From Acidobacteriota bacterium (GTDB lineage: Bacteria; Acidobacteriota; Terriglobia; Terriglobales; Acidobacteriaceae), in assembly GCA_021819255.1 (NCBI GenBank), contig JAKART010000013.1, forward strand, positions 4,664-13,959: 9,296 nucleotides of DNA, given 5' to 3'. Of the stretch, positions 1-6,620 are shown piece by piece (the stretch's first letter is position 1; every line of letters starts with the position of its first letter). A program made the translations under genes and the position numbers. Below the pieces are notes generated by a model that was given only the letters and a program-made list of their open reading frames with translations, made no database searches and was not told the DNA's origin.

Positions 1-281
1 ATCTCCCCGGCATTGGTGACAAGAATGTCAAGACCCCCAAACGTTTGCTCGACGCAAGCGGCAAGCTTCGCAGGAGCATCGCTCCCAGTCAAATCCAGAG
101 CCGTAAATTCCACTTGGGATGCAACAGCCCGCAGCTCCAGGTAGGTGGAGGAAAGCTCTTCGCGACTCCGGGCAGTGAGGTATACCCGAGCGCCCTCGAG
201 CGCGAAACGACGTGCAATCGCCGCGCCAATTCCCCTGCCGGAGCCTGTCACAAGGACCCGTTTTTCTTTAAACCGTTGCAT
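1..281 (-). CDS. short-chain dehydrogenase/reductase (SDR), N-terminal part, cut by window edge
   Basis: The first 93 codons of a minus-strand gene are visible and the rest lies left of the window. The protein opens with a short lead and the Rossmann nucleotide-binding motif TGSGRGIG at residues 12-19 (the TGxxxGIG of classical SDRs). It continues with an acidic residue after the third strand (LDL, residues 62-64) and a TNAG at residues 89-92, matching the NNAG motif that stabilises the central sheet. The Ser-Tyr-Lys catalytic residues would lie further on and cannot be checked. Arg residues after the Gly motif and beta-2 (TARSR, 36-40) favour NADP(H), which is inference. The ATG at 281-279 is preceded by GGAGAG about 13 nt upstream. 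The substrate cannot be told. It is the same-strand neighbour downstream of the hydrolase, 220 bp away, so it need not share its transcript. Confidence 0.85.
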   Translation of the reverse strand, partial: MQRFKEKRVLVTGSGRGIGAAIARRFALEGARVYLTARSREELSSTYLELRAVASQVEFTALDLTGSDAPAKLAACVEQTFGGLDILVTNAGE

Positions 282-415
282 GATTTCTTTGGAACTCTCC
301 TGTAGAGCCTGTGCGGCGCCACCAAGTCTTCATCATGGTGCCGCTCTTGCTGTTCTGTCTCGATTCGCGGTCAGAACGTGGAGGCGCTTAGACCCTTTTC
401 CCTGATGATGGGTGT

Positions 416-458
416 ACGGAAGCGGGCGTTCCGTGGCGTTTTCATTGAGGAAAACGCC
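416..458 (-). terminator. two adjacent hairpins, possible terminator after the hydrolase gene
   Basis: Two perfect inverted repeats abut with no base between them. One pairs 435-443 (GGCGTTTTC) with 450-458 (GAAAACGCC), a 9-bp stem with a 6-nt loop. The other pairs 416-421 (ACGGAA) with 429-434 (TTCCGT), a 6-bp stem with a 7-nt loop. They start 43 nt beyond the stop of the minus-strand hydrolase and lie before the SDR start, where a terminator would be expected. Neither is followed by a U-run on either strand, so a canonical intrinsic terminator is not shown. A processing site or transcript-end stabiliser is equally possible. Confidence 0.35.
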
Positions 459-501
459 CACAGGAGTCGTTCCCCTTGCTTACACCTTCAGGGAAAATGG
501 T

Positions 502-1386
502 CTAGCCGCCGAAAAATGCCTTTATCTCTTCCGCCACCGTATGCAGGTTCTCGTCAAGCACAAAGTGCCCGGCATCCAGCCAGACAAGCCTGGCTTCCGG
601 CAGATCACGCAGGTAGGCCTCCGCCCCGGGCGGCACGAAGAACGGATCCCTTTTGCCCCAGACAATCAGCGTCCGCGGCTTGTGCGCGCGGAAGGCGGCC
701 TGCCACTCGGGGTAGAGTGTGATGTTGAACTTGTAGTTCTCCAGCAGATCAACCTGGTAGTCCTGCACCCCAGGACGGTCGAGCAGAGCCTGATCCAGTA
801 CCCAGTTGTCCGGATTGATGGCCTCGGGATCATTCGCGCCCACCAGCCAGTGGAACTTTGTGCCTGTCAGGCTGACAAACTCTCGCGCGGGCTTCTCCGT
901 CTCCGGCGTGCGCTTCTCCCACAGTGGCAACAGCACCTTCTTGGGAGCGTCTCCTACCCCTTCCATGTAGGCATTGGCATTTTGAATGATGAATCCCTTC
1001 ACCTTTTCGGGCTTCCTGGCGAAGAGGCGAAAACCTACCGGCCCGCCGTAATCCTGCATGTAGAGGATGTACGACTTGAGACCGAGTTGATCGAGTAGGC
1101 CGCGCACATGGTCTGCAAGATGATCGAAGGTGTACTCGAAGTCGCCCCTCGCTGGAGCATCGGAGTGGCCGAAGCCGATATAGTCGGGAGCAATCAGGTG
1201 AAACCGGCCGGCAAGAGCAGGAATCAGATCTCGAAACATCTGGCTGCTCGTAGGAAGCCCATGCAAGAGAACGATGGTGGGAGAGCTGGGATCCCCGGCT
1301 TCGCGATAAAACACCTTGTGGCCTTTGACAGTCGCTGTTCGATAGCAGGTAAGTTGCGGCGCTCGTTGCGGTGCTGAAGGTGACAT
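502..1386 (-). CDS. alpha/beta hydrolase of the haloalkane dehalogenase / epoxide hydrolase group
   Basis: This is a 294-residue single-domain alpha/beta hydrolase, the usual length for the group. The oxyanion motif HGLPTSS is at residues 42-48. The nucleophile elbow MQDYGGPVG at 110-118 has Asp112 as nucleophile, so an ester intermediate on aspartate is expected rather than serine chemistry. WGKRDPFF at 243-250 offers Asp247 as the acid, and DAGHFV at 271-276 supplies His274. A cap domain lies between about 135 and 220. The halide-binding positions known from dehalogenases are not conserved here: Leu follows HG where Asn or Glu is usual, and Tyr113 follows the nucleophile where Trp is usual. 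Dehalogenation is therefore doubtful and epoxide or another hydrolysis is at least as likely. The start at 1386 has AGGA 6 nt upstream. No signal peptide is seen, so it is cytoplasmic. Its promoter region carries an element shared with the operon at the right end. Confidence 0.9.
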   Translation of the reverse strand: MSPSAPQRAPQLTCYRTATVKGHKVFYREAGDPSSPTIVLLHGLPTSSQMFRDLIPALAGRFHLIAPDYIGFGHSDAPARGDFEYTFDHLADHVRGLLDQLGLKSYILYMQDYGGPVGFRLFARKPEKVKGFIIQNANAYMEGVGDAPKKVLLPLWEKRTPETEKPAREFVSLTGTKFHWLVGANDPEAINPDNWVLDQALLDRPGVQDYQVDLLENYKFNITLYPEWQAAFRAHKPRTLIVWGKRDPFFVPPGAEAYLRDLPEARLVWLDAGHFVLDENLHTVAEEIKAFFGG

Positions 1387-1431
1387 GCAAAATCCTGTTC
1401 AGGAGAACTCTAACTACGACGCTCTACGAGT

Positions 1432-1487
1432 AACGTAGGGTTTGGCCGGCGCGAACACAAGTTCCAAATATTGAATCAATCGTTGAG
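1432..1487 (-). promoter_or_regulatory. putative promoter and AT-rich upstream element of the hydrolase gene
   Basis: Reading toward the hydrolase, an AT-rich block at 1487-1459 is followed after 21 nt by TACGTT (1437-1432), which fits the TAnnnT form of a -10 box. TTGTGT at a 17-nt spacing is a weak -35. The predicted transcript start lies about 40 nt before the ATG at 1386. The block contains the perfect palindrome ATTGA-N-TCAAT at 1470-1480. It matches 25 of 29 positions of a block at 9005-9033. The block sits where an UP element or an activator/repressor site would act. The regulator is unknown. Confidence 0.5.
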
Positions 1488-1819
1488 TATTTCTAACCAC
1501 GCCTCGCGGCCGACAAGCCCAATGAAGAATGCTGATTGTGAAATGCGCATCATCGGCATTCGCGTCACTCACCCGCTGCCCAATGGAAGCGTGAATGGTG
1601 TGTTTCGAGTCATTGCGCGATCCGTAGGTGCTCGAATCTTCCATCTGCGCCCTTGAGCCGGCGTGTCCCTTAGCCGGCTGAGCGTTCCGGGAGTTTTGCG
1701 CGCATCAACGCCGCCGGTGCTCCGCCGGGGGCCGACAGCCGTTGCGCGGCGAATCTGTGGGTGTGGTGCCTGCCGGCGGCGGTGCCTTCGCAAGGTAAGA
1801 TTGCACAGAATATATCCGC

Positions 1820-1825
1820 TATAAT
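1820..1825 (+). promoter_or_regulatory. consensus -10 box (TATAAT) of the epimerase gene
   Basis: A perfect TATAAT ends 6 nt before the ATG at 1832. Transcription normally begins about 7 nt past the -10 box, which would place the first nucleotide on or next to the A of the start codon and give a leaderless mRNA. The bases between (CGGGCG) contain no usable Shine-Dalgarno site. No good -35 is seen at 16-18 nt spacing; TTGCAC at 1801-1806 is too close, with a 13-nt spacer. Confidence 0.55.
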
Positions 1826-1831
1826 CGGGCG

Positions 1832-2977
1832 ATGGTGGATGCTCAGAAGCGCGCTCTGGTCACGGGTGGAGCTGGACTGATCGGCTCTCACATCGTCGAT
1901 GCCCTCGTGAGGGATGGATGGCGGGTACGAATTCTGGATAACCTTGAGCCGCAAACGCACAAGCAGGGGAAGCCTGCATGGATTCATCCCCAGGCGGAGT
2001 TTTTGCACGGCAATGTGCAGGATTATGACACGATGCTGTCCGCCCTTCACGGCGTCGATGTCGTCTTTCACCAGGCGGCTTATGGCGGCTATATGCCGGA
2101 GATGGCGAAGTATGTGCTCGTAAACAGCTTCAGCACGGCACAGATGCTGGAGATCATTCGAGACCACAAGTTGCCGATTCGCAAGGTGATCGTTGCCAGC
2201 TCGCAGGCGGTGTACAGCGAAGGTGCGGCAGAGTGTGAAGTTCATGGGAGGGTAGCGCCTCTGTTGCGGCCCGCGGAACAGTTGCGCAGCGGCCACTTTG
2301 AGGTGCCTTGTCCACAGTGCGGGCGTCCGACCCGATCGATTCCAACCCCTGAAGAGACGCCCGGTGGAGGCGAGACGGTCTACGCCCTCACCAAGGTGGA
2401 TCAAGAGCGGCTGGTTCTGTTGTGGGGCAAGCAGACCGGCATACCAACGGTCGCCCTGCGTTACTCGTGCACGTACGGACCCAGGCAGTCTCTCTTCAAT
2501 CCTTACACAGGGGTGATTGCGATCTTTTGCACCCGCCTGCTGAACGGCCGGCCGCCGGTGATGTATGAAGATGGAGGACAGACGCGCGATCTTTGCTTTG
2601 TGGAAGACATCGCCCGGGCCAACCTGCTGGTCGCCGCCTCCGACAAGCTCGATGGAATGCCGGTGAACGTTGGCAGCGGCCGGGCGACAAGCGTGCGCGA
2701 TCTCGCCTCCATCATCGCCCGGCAGCTTGGGGTGAGTATCGACCCTATTGCCCGTGGGGAATTTCGGCCTGGAGAGATCCGCTCGCTGATCTCGGACATC
2801 TCCCGGATCCAGACCATCGGGTACCAGCCGCAGATTGCGCTGGAGGAAGGCATCGACCGCTACATCGCCTGGATCAAAACCCAGGGAACGGTCGAAGACT
2901 ACTTTGCCGGTGCAGAGGCTGGGTTGCGGCAAAAGGGCATCGTGCAGAGCGTCACGAAATCAGCGGCGCTTGCGTGA
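1832..2977 (+). CDS. NAD-dependent nucleotide-sugar epimerase, dTDP-L-rhamnose 4-epimerase-like
   Basis: This is a 381-residue extended SDR. The Rossmann motif TGGAGLIG is at 11-18 and the ribose-binding acidic residue (LDN) at 35-37, indicating NAD. The catalytic Ser region SSQAVY is at 123-128 and the catalytic pair is Tyr184/Lys188 in YALTK. The C-terminal sugar-nucleotide half contains YGPRQS, NPYTG and a RDL.FVED stretch near 252-259. An insert of about 50 residues between the Ser and Tyr motifs carries VPCPQCGRP (158-166). From memory, a CPxCG insert together with the YALTK..QE and NPYTGV motifs is typical of proteins annotated as dTDP-L-rhamnose 4-epimerase (EC 5.1.3.25, making 6-deoxy-L-talose donor). 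The exact substrate is inference. It acts in the cytoplasm, supplying a sugar for surface polysaccharide. No start other than the ATG at 1832 or the adjacent GTG fits before the Gly motif. Its last 18 bp overlap the end of the convergent GT2 gene. Confidence 0.88.
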   Translation: MVDAQKRALVTGGAGLIGSHIVDALVRDGWRVRILDNLEPQTHKQGKPAWIHPQAEFLHGNVQDYDTMLSALHGVDVVFHQAAYGGYMPEMAKYVLVNSFSTAQMLEIIRDHKLPIRKVIVASSQAVYSEGAAECEVHGRVAPLLRPAEQLRSGHFEVPCPQCGRPTRSIPTPEETPGGGETVYALTKVDQERLVLLWGKQTGIPTVALRYSCTYGPRQSLFNPYTGVIAIFCTRLLNGRPPVMYEDGGQTRDLCFVEDIARANLLVAASDKLDGMPVNVGSGRATSVRDLASIIARQLGVSIDPIARGEFRPGEIRSLISDISRIQTIGYQPQIALEEGIDRYIAWIKTQGTVEDYFAGAEAGLRQKGIVQSVTKSAALA

Positions 2978-3661
2978 GGCTCCGATTCGGAGCACCACGG
3001 CAACGATGCGCCATGCCGCCTTCATAGACGCGCGCATGTCTCCTGACACCTTGCTGACGCCTCCGATGCGGCAACGGTAGCTCACCGGAATCTCCTGGAT
3101 GCGCAGCCGATGCTGTGCGCAGCGAATCTGCATTTCGATGTTCCATCCGTACGTCATCTCGGACATTGGCAGCCGCTGAAGACTCGACCTTCGAATCGCT
3201 CGAAACGGGCCCATGTCCGTGTAACGGACTCCCTGCAGGATGCGAAGGAGAAACCCGACCAGGTGAGCTGCGAAGATCTGGCTACCCAGCATGGAACCTG
3301 GCTCCGCCCCGCCCCGGATTCGCGACCCCAGAACAAAGTCCGCACAATCGGTTTGAATCGGTTCGACGAGGTTGGGAAGCTCTTCCACGGCATCGCTCCC
3401 GTCCCCATCCAGAAATACCAGAATGTCGCTGGTGGCAAGCGCCGCCTCTGCGCCGGCGCTGCACGCAGAGCCGTAACCCTGCGGCGCGTATACGACTCTG
3501 GCTCCCGCCTGCCGCGCAACCTGATCCGTGCCGTCGGTGGATCCGTTATCGACAACGATGCACTCGTCAATCATCGGCCATGGCAGGGAGGCGACCACCT
3601 GCCCGATGGACTCGCGCTCGTTCAGGGCAGGAATGATGACGGAGATGCCGGACCCGGTCAC
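2960..3661 (-). CDS. GT2 family glycosyltransferase (DPM1/dolichol-phosphate sugar synthase-like)
   Basis: This is a 233-residue GT-A fold transferase. It shows the N-terminal VIIPALNERESIG (8-20), the nucleotide-binding VVDNGSTDGT (36-45), the metal-binding region FLDGDGSD (83-90, with the DxD-like Asp-Gly-Asp), GSRIRGG (112-118), and the acceptor-side TDMGPFRAIRR (148-158) and SYRCRIGGVSKVSG (194-207). Enzymes of this type move a sugar from a nucleotide donor to polyprenyl phosphate at the inner membrane. The C-terminal membrane helices of some relatives are absent, so it is probably peripheral. The start is GTG at 3661-3659, which shares a GTGA with the stop of the GT-C gene upstream, and GAGG lies 7 nt before it. 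It is the last gene of the operon and could charge the polyprenyl-linked sugar used by the GT-C enzyme encoded before it, which is inference from order. Confidence 0.88.
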   Translation of the reverse strand: MTGSGISVIIPALNERESIGQVVASLPWPMIDECIVVDNGSTDGTDQVARQAGARVVYAPQGYGSACSAGAEAALATSDILVFLDGDGSDAVEELPNLVEPIQTDCADFVLGSRIRGGAEPGSMLGSQIFAAHLVGFLLRILQGVRYTDMGPFRAIRRSSLQRLPMSEMTYGWNIEMQIRCAQHRLRIQEIPVSYRCRIGGVSKVSGDMRASMKAAWRIVAVVLRIGASRKRR

Positions 3662-5073
3662 GCGATGGCCTCGAAGGATCGCGGTCTGCGATAGCGCCAG
3701 ATGCGAAACGCCAGCTCAGCAAGGACAACCAGAGTTACTCCGCCATAAAGAACGCAGTTGAGTCGATATTGTGATAAAAGAGTGCCGGCGCCAAGCGCCG
3801 TGGCCGATAAGTAAAATAACCCGAGCGCGTAGCTGAAGACCGAAAGATTCGGCAACAGGACACAGAACGGAAGAAGCCAGGCGACATACCACGGATAATG
3901 TGGAGAAAACGCGAGCATCATGGCAAAGGAGAGAAACAAGACGCCAGGAAGGAACTGAGCTTGCGGAGGAAGATGAAAGGTCCGGACCCAGAAGCCGGCC
4001 CCAGAACTGCCGGCTTCGCCCGTGGCCATTCGCCAGCTCCAGAGCGCGAGAGCCGAGAACAAGACCGCCATGAGGCTCAGATAGAAGACCATCGGCAGAT
4101 GTTCAAGCCCGGGCAGACCCCGCGCGAGATCAAGCAGGAAGTATCGGGACCCTGTATTAATCCCTTCTTCCTGGACGTAACCGCCCAGGAAGCCGAATAC
4201 CAGCCGTCCAGCACTGGCATAGCAGGCGTACGCGAGGGCTGCCAGGGCGGCCAACGCCGCGGGCATCTTGAGGTCCTTGCGCTGCCAAAGAGCGGGAAGC
4301 AGGATCAGGGGATAGAACTTGATGAGGACCGCCGCGCCTAAAAAGAGACCGGTTGCGACAGGCCTCTGGCGAAGCCGCGCAAGAATCGCCAGCATCATGA
4401 ATGCCATAGCGCAGGAGTCCACGTGTCCGGAACTGCCGATCTCCCAGATCAGCAGCGGACACCATGCGTAGAGCAGCACCTGTTCACTTCTGCGTCCCAG
4501 CTTCCGCAATATCTTCACAAGTGCATAGACCGTCACTGCTTCAAACAGAATCATCGACAGCTTCATGAAAGTCACCGACGCGCTGATGCAGGTGACGAGA
4601 TAAAAGATCATCTGGGCGATCGGTGGATAGATCGTGTGCGCATAGTTCCTTCGATTGATGTGGTCAAAGAGGTCTGCGTGGGAGCGCTGCAGGAAGGCAA
4701 GCGCCGGATCCGCCGGAATATAGCGATAAGGGGAGATGTGGCCGTGTTGCACCACTCCGTCCCAGGCGTATCGATAGATGTCGGATGACATCATCGGCGC
4801 CGGCAAGAGCGTGGTCAGCCGGAAGGCTACCCCAAAAACGAGAATCAGCGGTAACGTCAAGCGATTGGCCGGCAGGTAGAGAACGGTAACCGCCGCCAGC
4901 GCAAACAGAATGACGGACCATCCTGCGACGCCGGAGAACCCAATCTCGAATCTATGGAATTCAATGATCAGTTGTCTTGTGAAGGCAAGCATGCCGGCAC
5001 CAAGAACAACGAGCAGAGCATTTGTCAACCATGGACCGGGACGGCGGATCGGTCGCAAAGACTTGACGTTCAT
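3658..5073 (-). CDS. multi-pass membrane GT-C glycosyltransferase (mannosyltransferase-like, GT87/DUF2029 type)
   Basis: This is a 471-residue hydrophobic protein with roughly a dozen membrane segments. The best seen are near residues 15-33, 52-68, 72-90, 172-189, 240-260, 272-288, 325-345, 376-390 and 410-430. After the third segment comes SDIYRYAWDG (97-106), followed by SPYRY and TIYPP (147-151). This acidic first-loop arrangement is that of polyprenyl-sugar-dependent GT-C enzymes, in which the Asp is catalytic. Other conserved-looking pieces are HVD (217-219), IKFYP (251-255) and SPHYPWYVAW (390-399). It should transfer a sugar from a polyprenyl carrier on the outer face of the membrane; donor and acceptor are unknown. 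The frame is open 47 codons further upstream, but the ATG at 5073-5071 is chosen. It overlaps the stop of the preceding gene as ATGA, and the extra residues only mirror that gene out of frame. No clear Shine-Dalgarno is seen, fitting coupled translation. Confidence 0.85.
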   Translation of the reverse strand: MNVKSLRPIRRPGPWLTNALLVVLGAGMLAFTRQLIIEFHRFEIGFSGVAGWSVILFALAAVTVLYLPANRLTLPLILVFGVAFRLTTLLPAPMMSSDIYRYAWDGVVQHGHISPYRYIPADPALAFLQRSHADLFDHINRRNYAHTIYPPIAQMIFYLVTCISASVTFMKLSMILFEAVTVYALVKILRKLGRRSEQVLLYAWCPLLIWEIGSSGHVDSCAMAFMMLAILARLRQRPVATGLFLGAAVLIKFYPLILLPALWQRKDLKMPAALAALAALAYACYASAGRLVFGFLGGYVQEEGINTGSRYFLLDLARGLPGLEHLPMVFYLSLMAVLFSALALWSWRMATGEAGSSGAGFWVRTFHLPPQAQFLPGVLFLSFAMMLAFSPHYPWYVAWLLPFCVLLPNLSVFSYALGLFYLSATALGAGTLLSQYRLNCVLYGGVTLVVLAELAFRIWRYRRPRSFEAIA

Positions 5074-5825
5074 GCTTGCCAATCCAGTTGCCGAAGAAAC
5101 GCCTGGGTTGTTCTGGCAGCATAGCCATGCAGCGTGGCGAAGGAAGGCGCGCGATGGTGAATCAATTCGTCCTGGAGCGTTGCGAGCGTAGCCGCGTCGT
5201 CCACGTCGTACCACAGCGGCAACGTGACAAGTTCAACGCCGATCCGCTGGATGGCCGCTACCGTCTCCTCAAACACTGTCTCTGTGCTCCAGGCAATATC
5301 CGCAAACAACTCGGGATGCAGCCGCTTCATTCCGATCAAGTAATAGCCACCGTCGTGCGAAGGTCCGACGACAACCCGATCGCCCGGCTTCTCCAGTGTC
5401 TCGACCGCGGTAAGAAACGCCTCAGCAGGCAGCGTAGGCGAATCCGAGTCGACAAGACAAATGGACCCGAAGCCACAAGAGAAAAGGTCCTGAGCTGTTG
5501 CCTGCAACCGCTCGCCAAATCCGTTTCCTCGTTGCGGCACCAGCCGGAAGTCTTCCGGAAGCAAGCCGTCGAACAGGTGCTCAGCCCCAACCGGAGTATA
5601 TGAGATCACACCGGTGCAGCGATAGGTTGAGGCTAGGGCGCTGATGTTCGCGGTCGTGTCCATCAGAAAACATCGATTGAGATGAGCCGCTTGTTCAGCG
5701 GTTAAAGGCGGAGAAAGGCGGGTCTTTACCTTGCCTGGGACCGGCGCCTTCGCCATGATCGCCAAAGCGCAGGTCGAACCAAATGAAGCATCGTAGTGAC
5801 GTGGGTCGAGGATGGGAAGCGGCAC
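5070..5825 (-). CDS. TIGR04282/DUF2064 family glycosyltransferase-like protein
   Basis: This is a 251-residue cytoplasmic GT-A-like nucleotidyl/glycosyl transferase. MAKAPVPGKVKTRL (24-37) is the family's opening motif, a G-x-x-K-T-R-L variant of the nucleotide-binding loop. DSDSPTLP (126-133) provides the acidic metal site, GPSHDGGYYLIG (154-165) is the second family block, and WYDVDD (205-210) follows near the end. TIGR04282 was named for transferases found beside radical SAM/selenodomain proteins; none is seen here. The start chosen is GTG at 5825-5823, which overlaps the TAG stop of the methyltransferase by one base (TAGTG) and has GAGGAG 9 nt upstream. The frame stays open to an ATG at 5963, but that adds 46 residues that only mirror the methyltransferase. 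Its 3' end overlaps the GT-C gene by 4 nt. The exact reaction is unknown. Confidence 0.85.
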   Translation of the reverse strand: MPLPILDPRHYDASFGSTCALAIMAKAPVPGKVKTRLSPPLTAEQAAHLNRCFLMDTTANISALASTYRCTGVISYTPVGAEHLFDGLLPEDFRLVPQRGNGFGERLQATAQDLFSCGFGSICLVDSDSPTLPAEAFLTAVETLEKPGDRVVVGPSHDGGYYLIGMKRLHPELFADIAWSTETVFEETVAAIQRIGVELVTLPLWYDVDDAATLATLQDELIHHRAPSFATLHGYAARTTQAFLRQLDWQA

Positions 5826-6589
5826 TATGGAGATCTCCTCGAATCGTCGGAGATGCTCCCAGCCGCCATGAGGAGCTCGTCCGCATCCGCCGGCTCGGGG
5901 AAGCCCTTCCTGCAAACGCAACATTGATAGTCTCCATGCCTTTGGAAAGAGCAACGAAGCCATGGTTGGGAGTGGATGAGATCACGAAACTGGCGCGAAG
6001 CCAGGATATTTGCCGTCCAGGGTCCGCTCAGCCGGCGAGATGGCGGCATCAGCGCGTACACCAAACGCATGGCTGAGAGTGGAAGGTGCGTCTTGACGCG
6101 TGCTGTCGGCTCCGCCAGAAAAAGACTTCCTCCGGGCTTCAATACCCGAAACAGCTCTGCCATAACCCGCGAAGGGTCTGTGACCACAAGCAGGAGACGG
6201 GAGCTGATGATGGCGTCAACAGGCTCCACGAAATCGCACAACTGCTCTACATCCCCAACCACAAATCGACAGTTGGTGAGCCCATCCGCCTTGGCGCGTC
6301 GCCTGGCGGAAGAGACCATTCGCGGCGAGCGGTCAATACCTAAAAGATCCAGATCTTCGAAGCGCCGCGCCAGCCGCCTGGCGTAAAAGCCCGGCCCACA
6401 CCCGACCTCCAATACCTGCGCTGACTGCGCAGGCAGGCCCGACGGAAACAGCGAGTGGATGATCTGTTCGGTGTGGTCTCGAAAAAGATATTCACGGCAT
6501 AGCTCATACAGCCATGCACAGTCTTCAAAGAGATTCGTCCGGTCGGATGCGTTCTCGATTCGCTTCAGGCTATATTCTTCAAGTTGCAT
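5825..6589 (-). CDS. class I SAM-dependent methyltransferase
   Basis: This is a protein of about 254 residues with a Rossmann-type methyltransferase domain. VLEVGCGPG (59-67) binds SAM, GIDRS has an acidic residue at 86 that should bind the ribose, VGDVEQL (111-117) is motif II, and LKPGGSLFLAEP (150-161) is motif III, with post-motif strands after it. The N-terminal 50 residues are helical, and the tail after about residue 225 holds a Cys cluster (CCVC). The substrate cannot be read from the sequence; position in a glycan operon suggests a lipid, sugar or quinone-like acceptor. Start choice: the ATG at 6589 leaves a 31-nt gap after the molybdoenzyme stop and has GGAAAGG 12 nt upstream, while the GGAGG touching it is too close to act. 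An in-frame ATG at 6634 would overlap the molybdoenzyme gene by 14 nt but lacks a Shine-Dalgarno site, so it is the weaker alternative. Confidence 0.8.
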   Translation of the reverse strand: MQLEEYSLKRIENASDRTNLFEDCAWLYELCREYLFRDHTEQIIHSLFPSGLPAQSAQVLEVGCGPGFYARRLARRFEDLDLLGIDRSPRMVSSARRRAKADGLTNCRFVVGDVEQLCDFVEPVDAIISSRLLLVVTDPSRVMAELFRVLKPGGSLFLAEPTARVKTHLPLSAMRLVYALMPPSRRLSGPWTANILASRQFRDLIHSQPWLRCSFQRHGDYQCCVCRKGFPEPADADELLMAAGSISDDSRRSP

Positions 6590-6620
6590 CCTCCACACTG
6601 ACCTTTCCGGACATCCTTTC

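Larger units (their letters stand above)
1387..1831. other. gene-free divergent intergenic region
   Basis: This stretch separates the minus-strand hydrolase from the plus-strand epimerase. It holds the putative hydrolase promoter and AT-rich element (1432-1487) and the epimerase -10 box (1820-1825). It also has a small hairpin pairing AGCCGGC at 1656-1662 with GCCGGCT at 1673-1679 across a 10-nt loop. Open frames inside are short, lack Shine-Dalgarno sites and show no recognisable family. A 61-codon frame at 1471-1656 was considered and not accepted. The right third is strongly GC-rich, then turns AT-rich just before the epimerase start. Confidence 0.6.

Noticed and set aside
412..1098. A 228-codon plus-strand frame opposite the hydrolase
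   Set aside because: Antisense shadow of a gene with an intact catalytic triad; no recognisable domain.
1471..1656. A 61-codon plus-strand frame in the divergent intergenic region
   Set aside because: No Shine-Dalgarno at either possible ATG, no recognised family, and its first codons lie inside the AT-rich regulatory block.
1656..1679. Hairpin AGCCGGC/GCCGGCT as a terminator
   Set aside because: No gene ends just before it on either strand and no U-run follows.
1670..2932. A 420-codon minus-strand open frame, longer than the epimerase it opposes
   Set aside because: It has no family motif, starts and ends without ribosome site or context, and is the antisense shadow of a complete, motif-bearing epimerase.
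5070..6589. Arsenosugar or radical SAM/selenodomain cluster, suggested by the TIGR04282 protein beside a methyltransferase
   Set aside because: No radical SAM protein, selenodomain or arsenic gene is present in the window.
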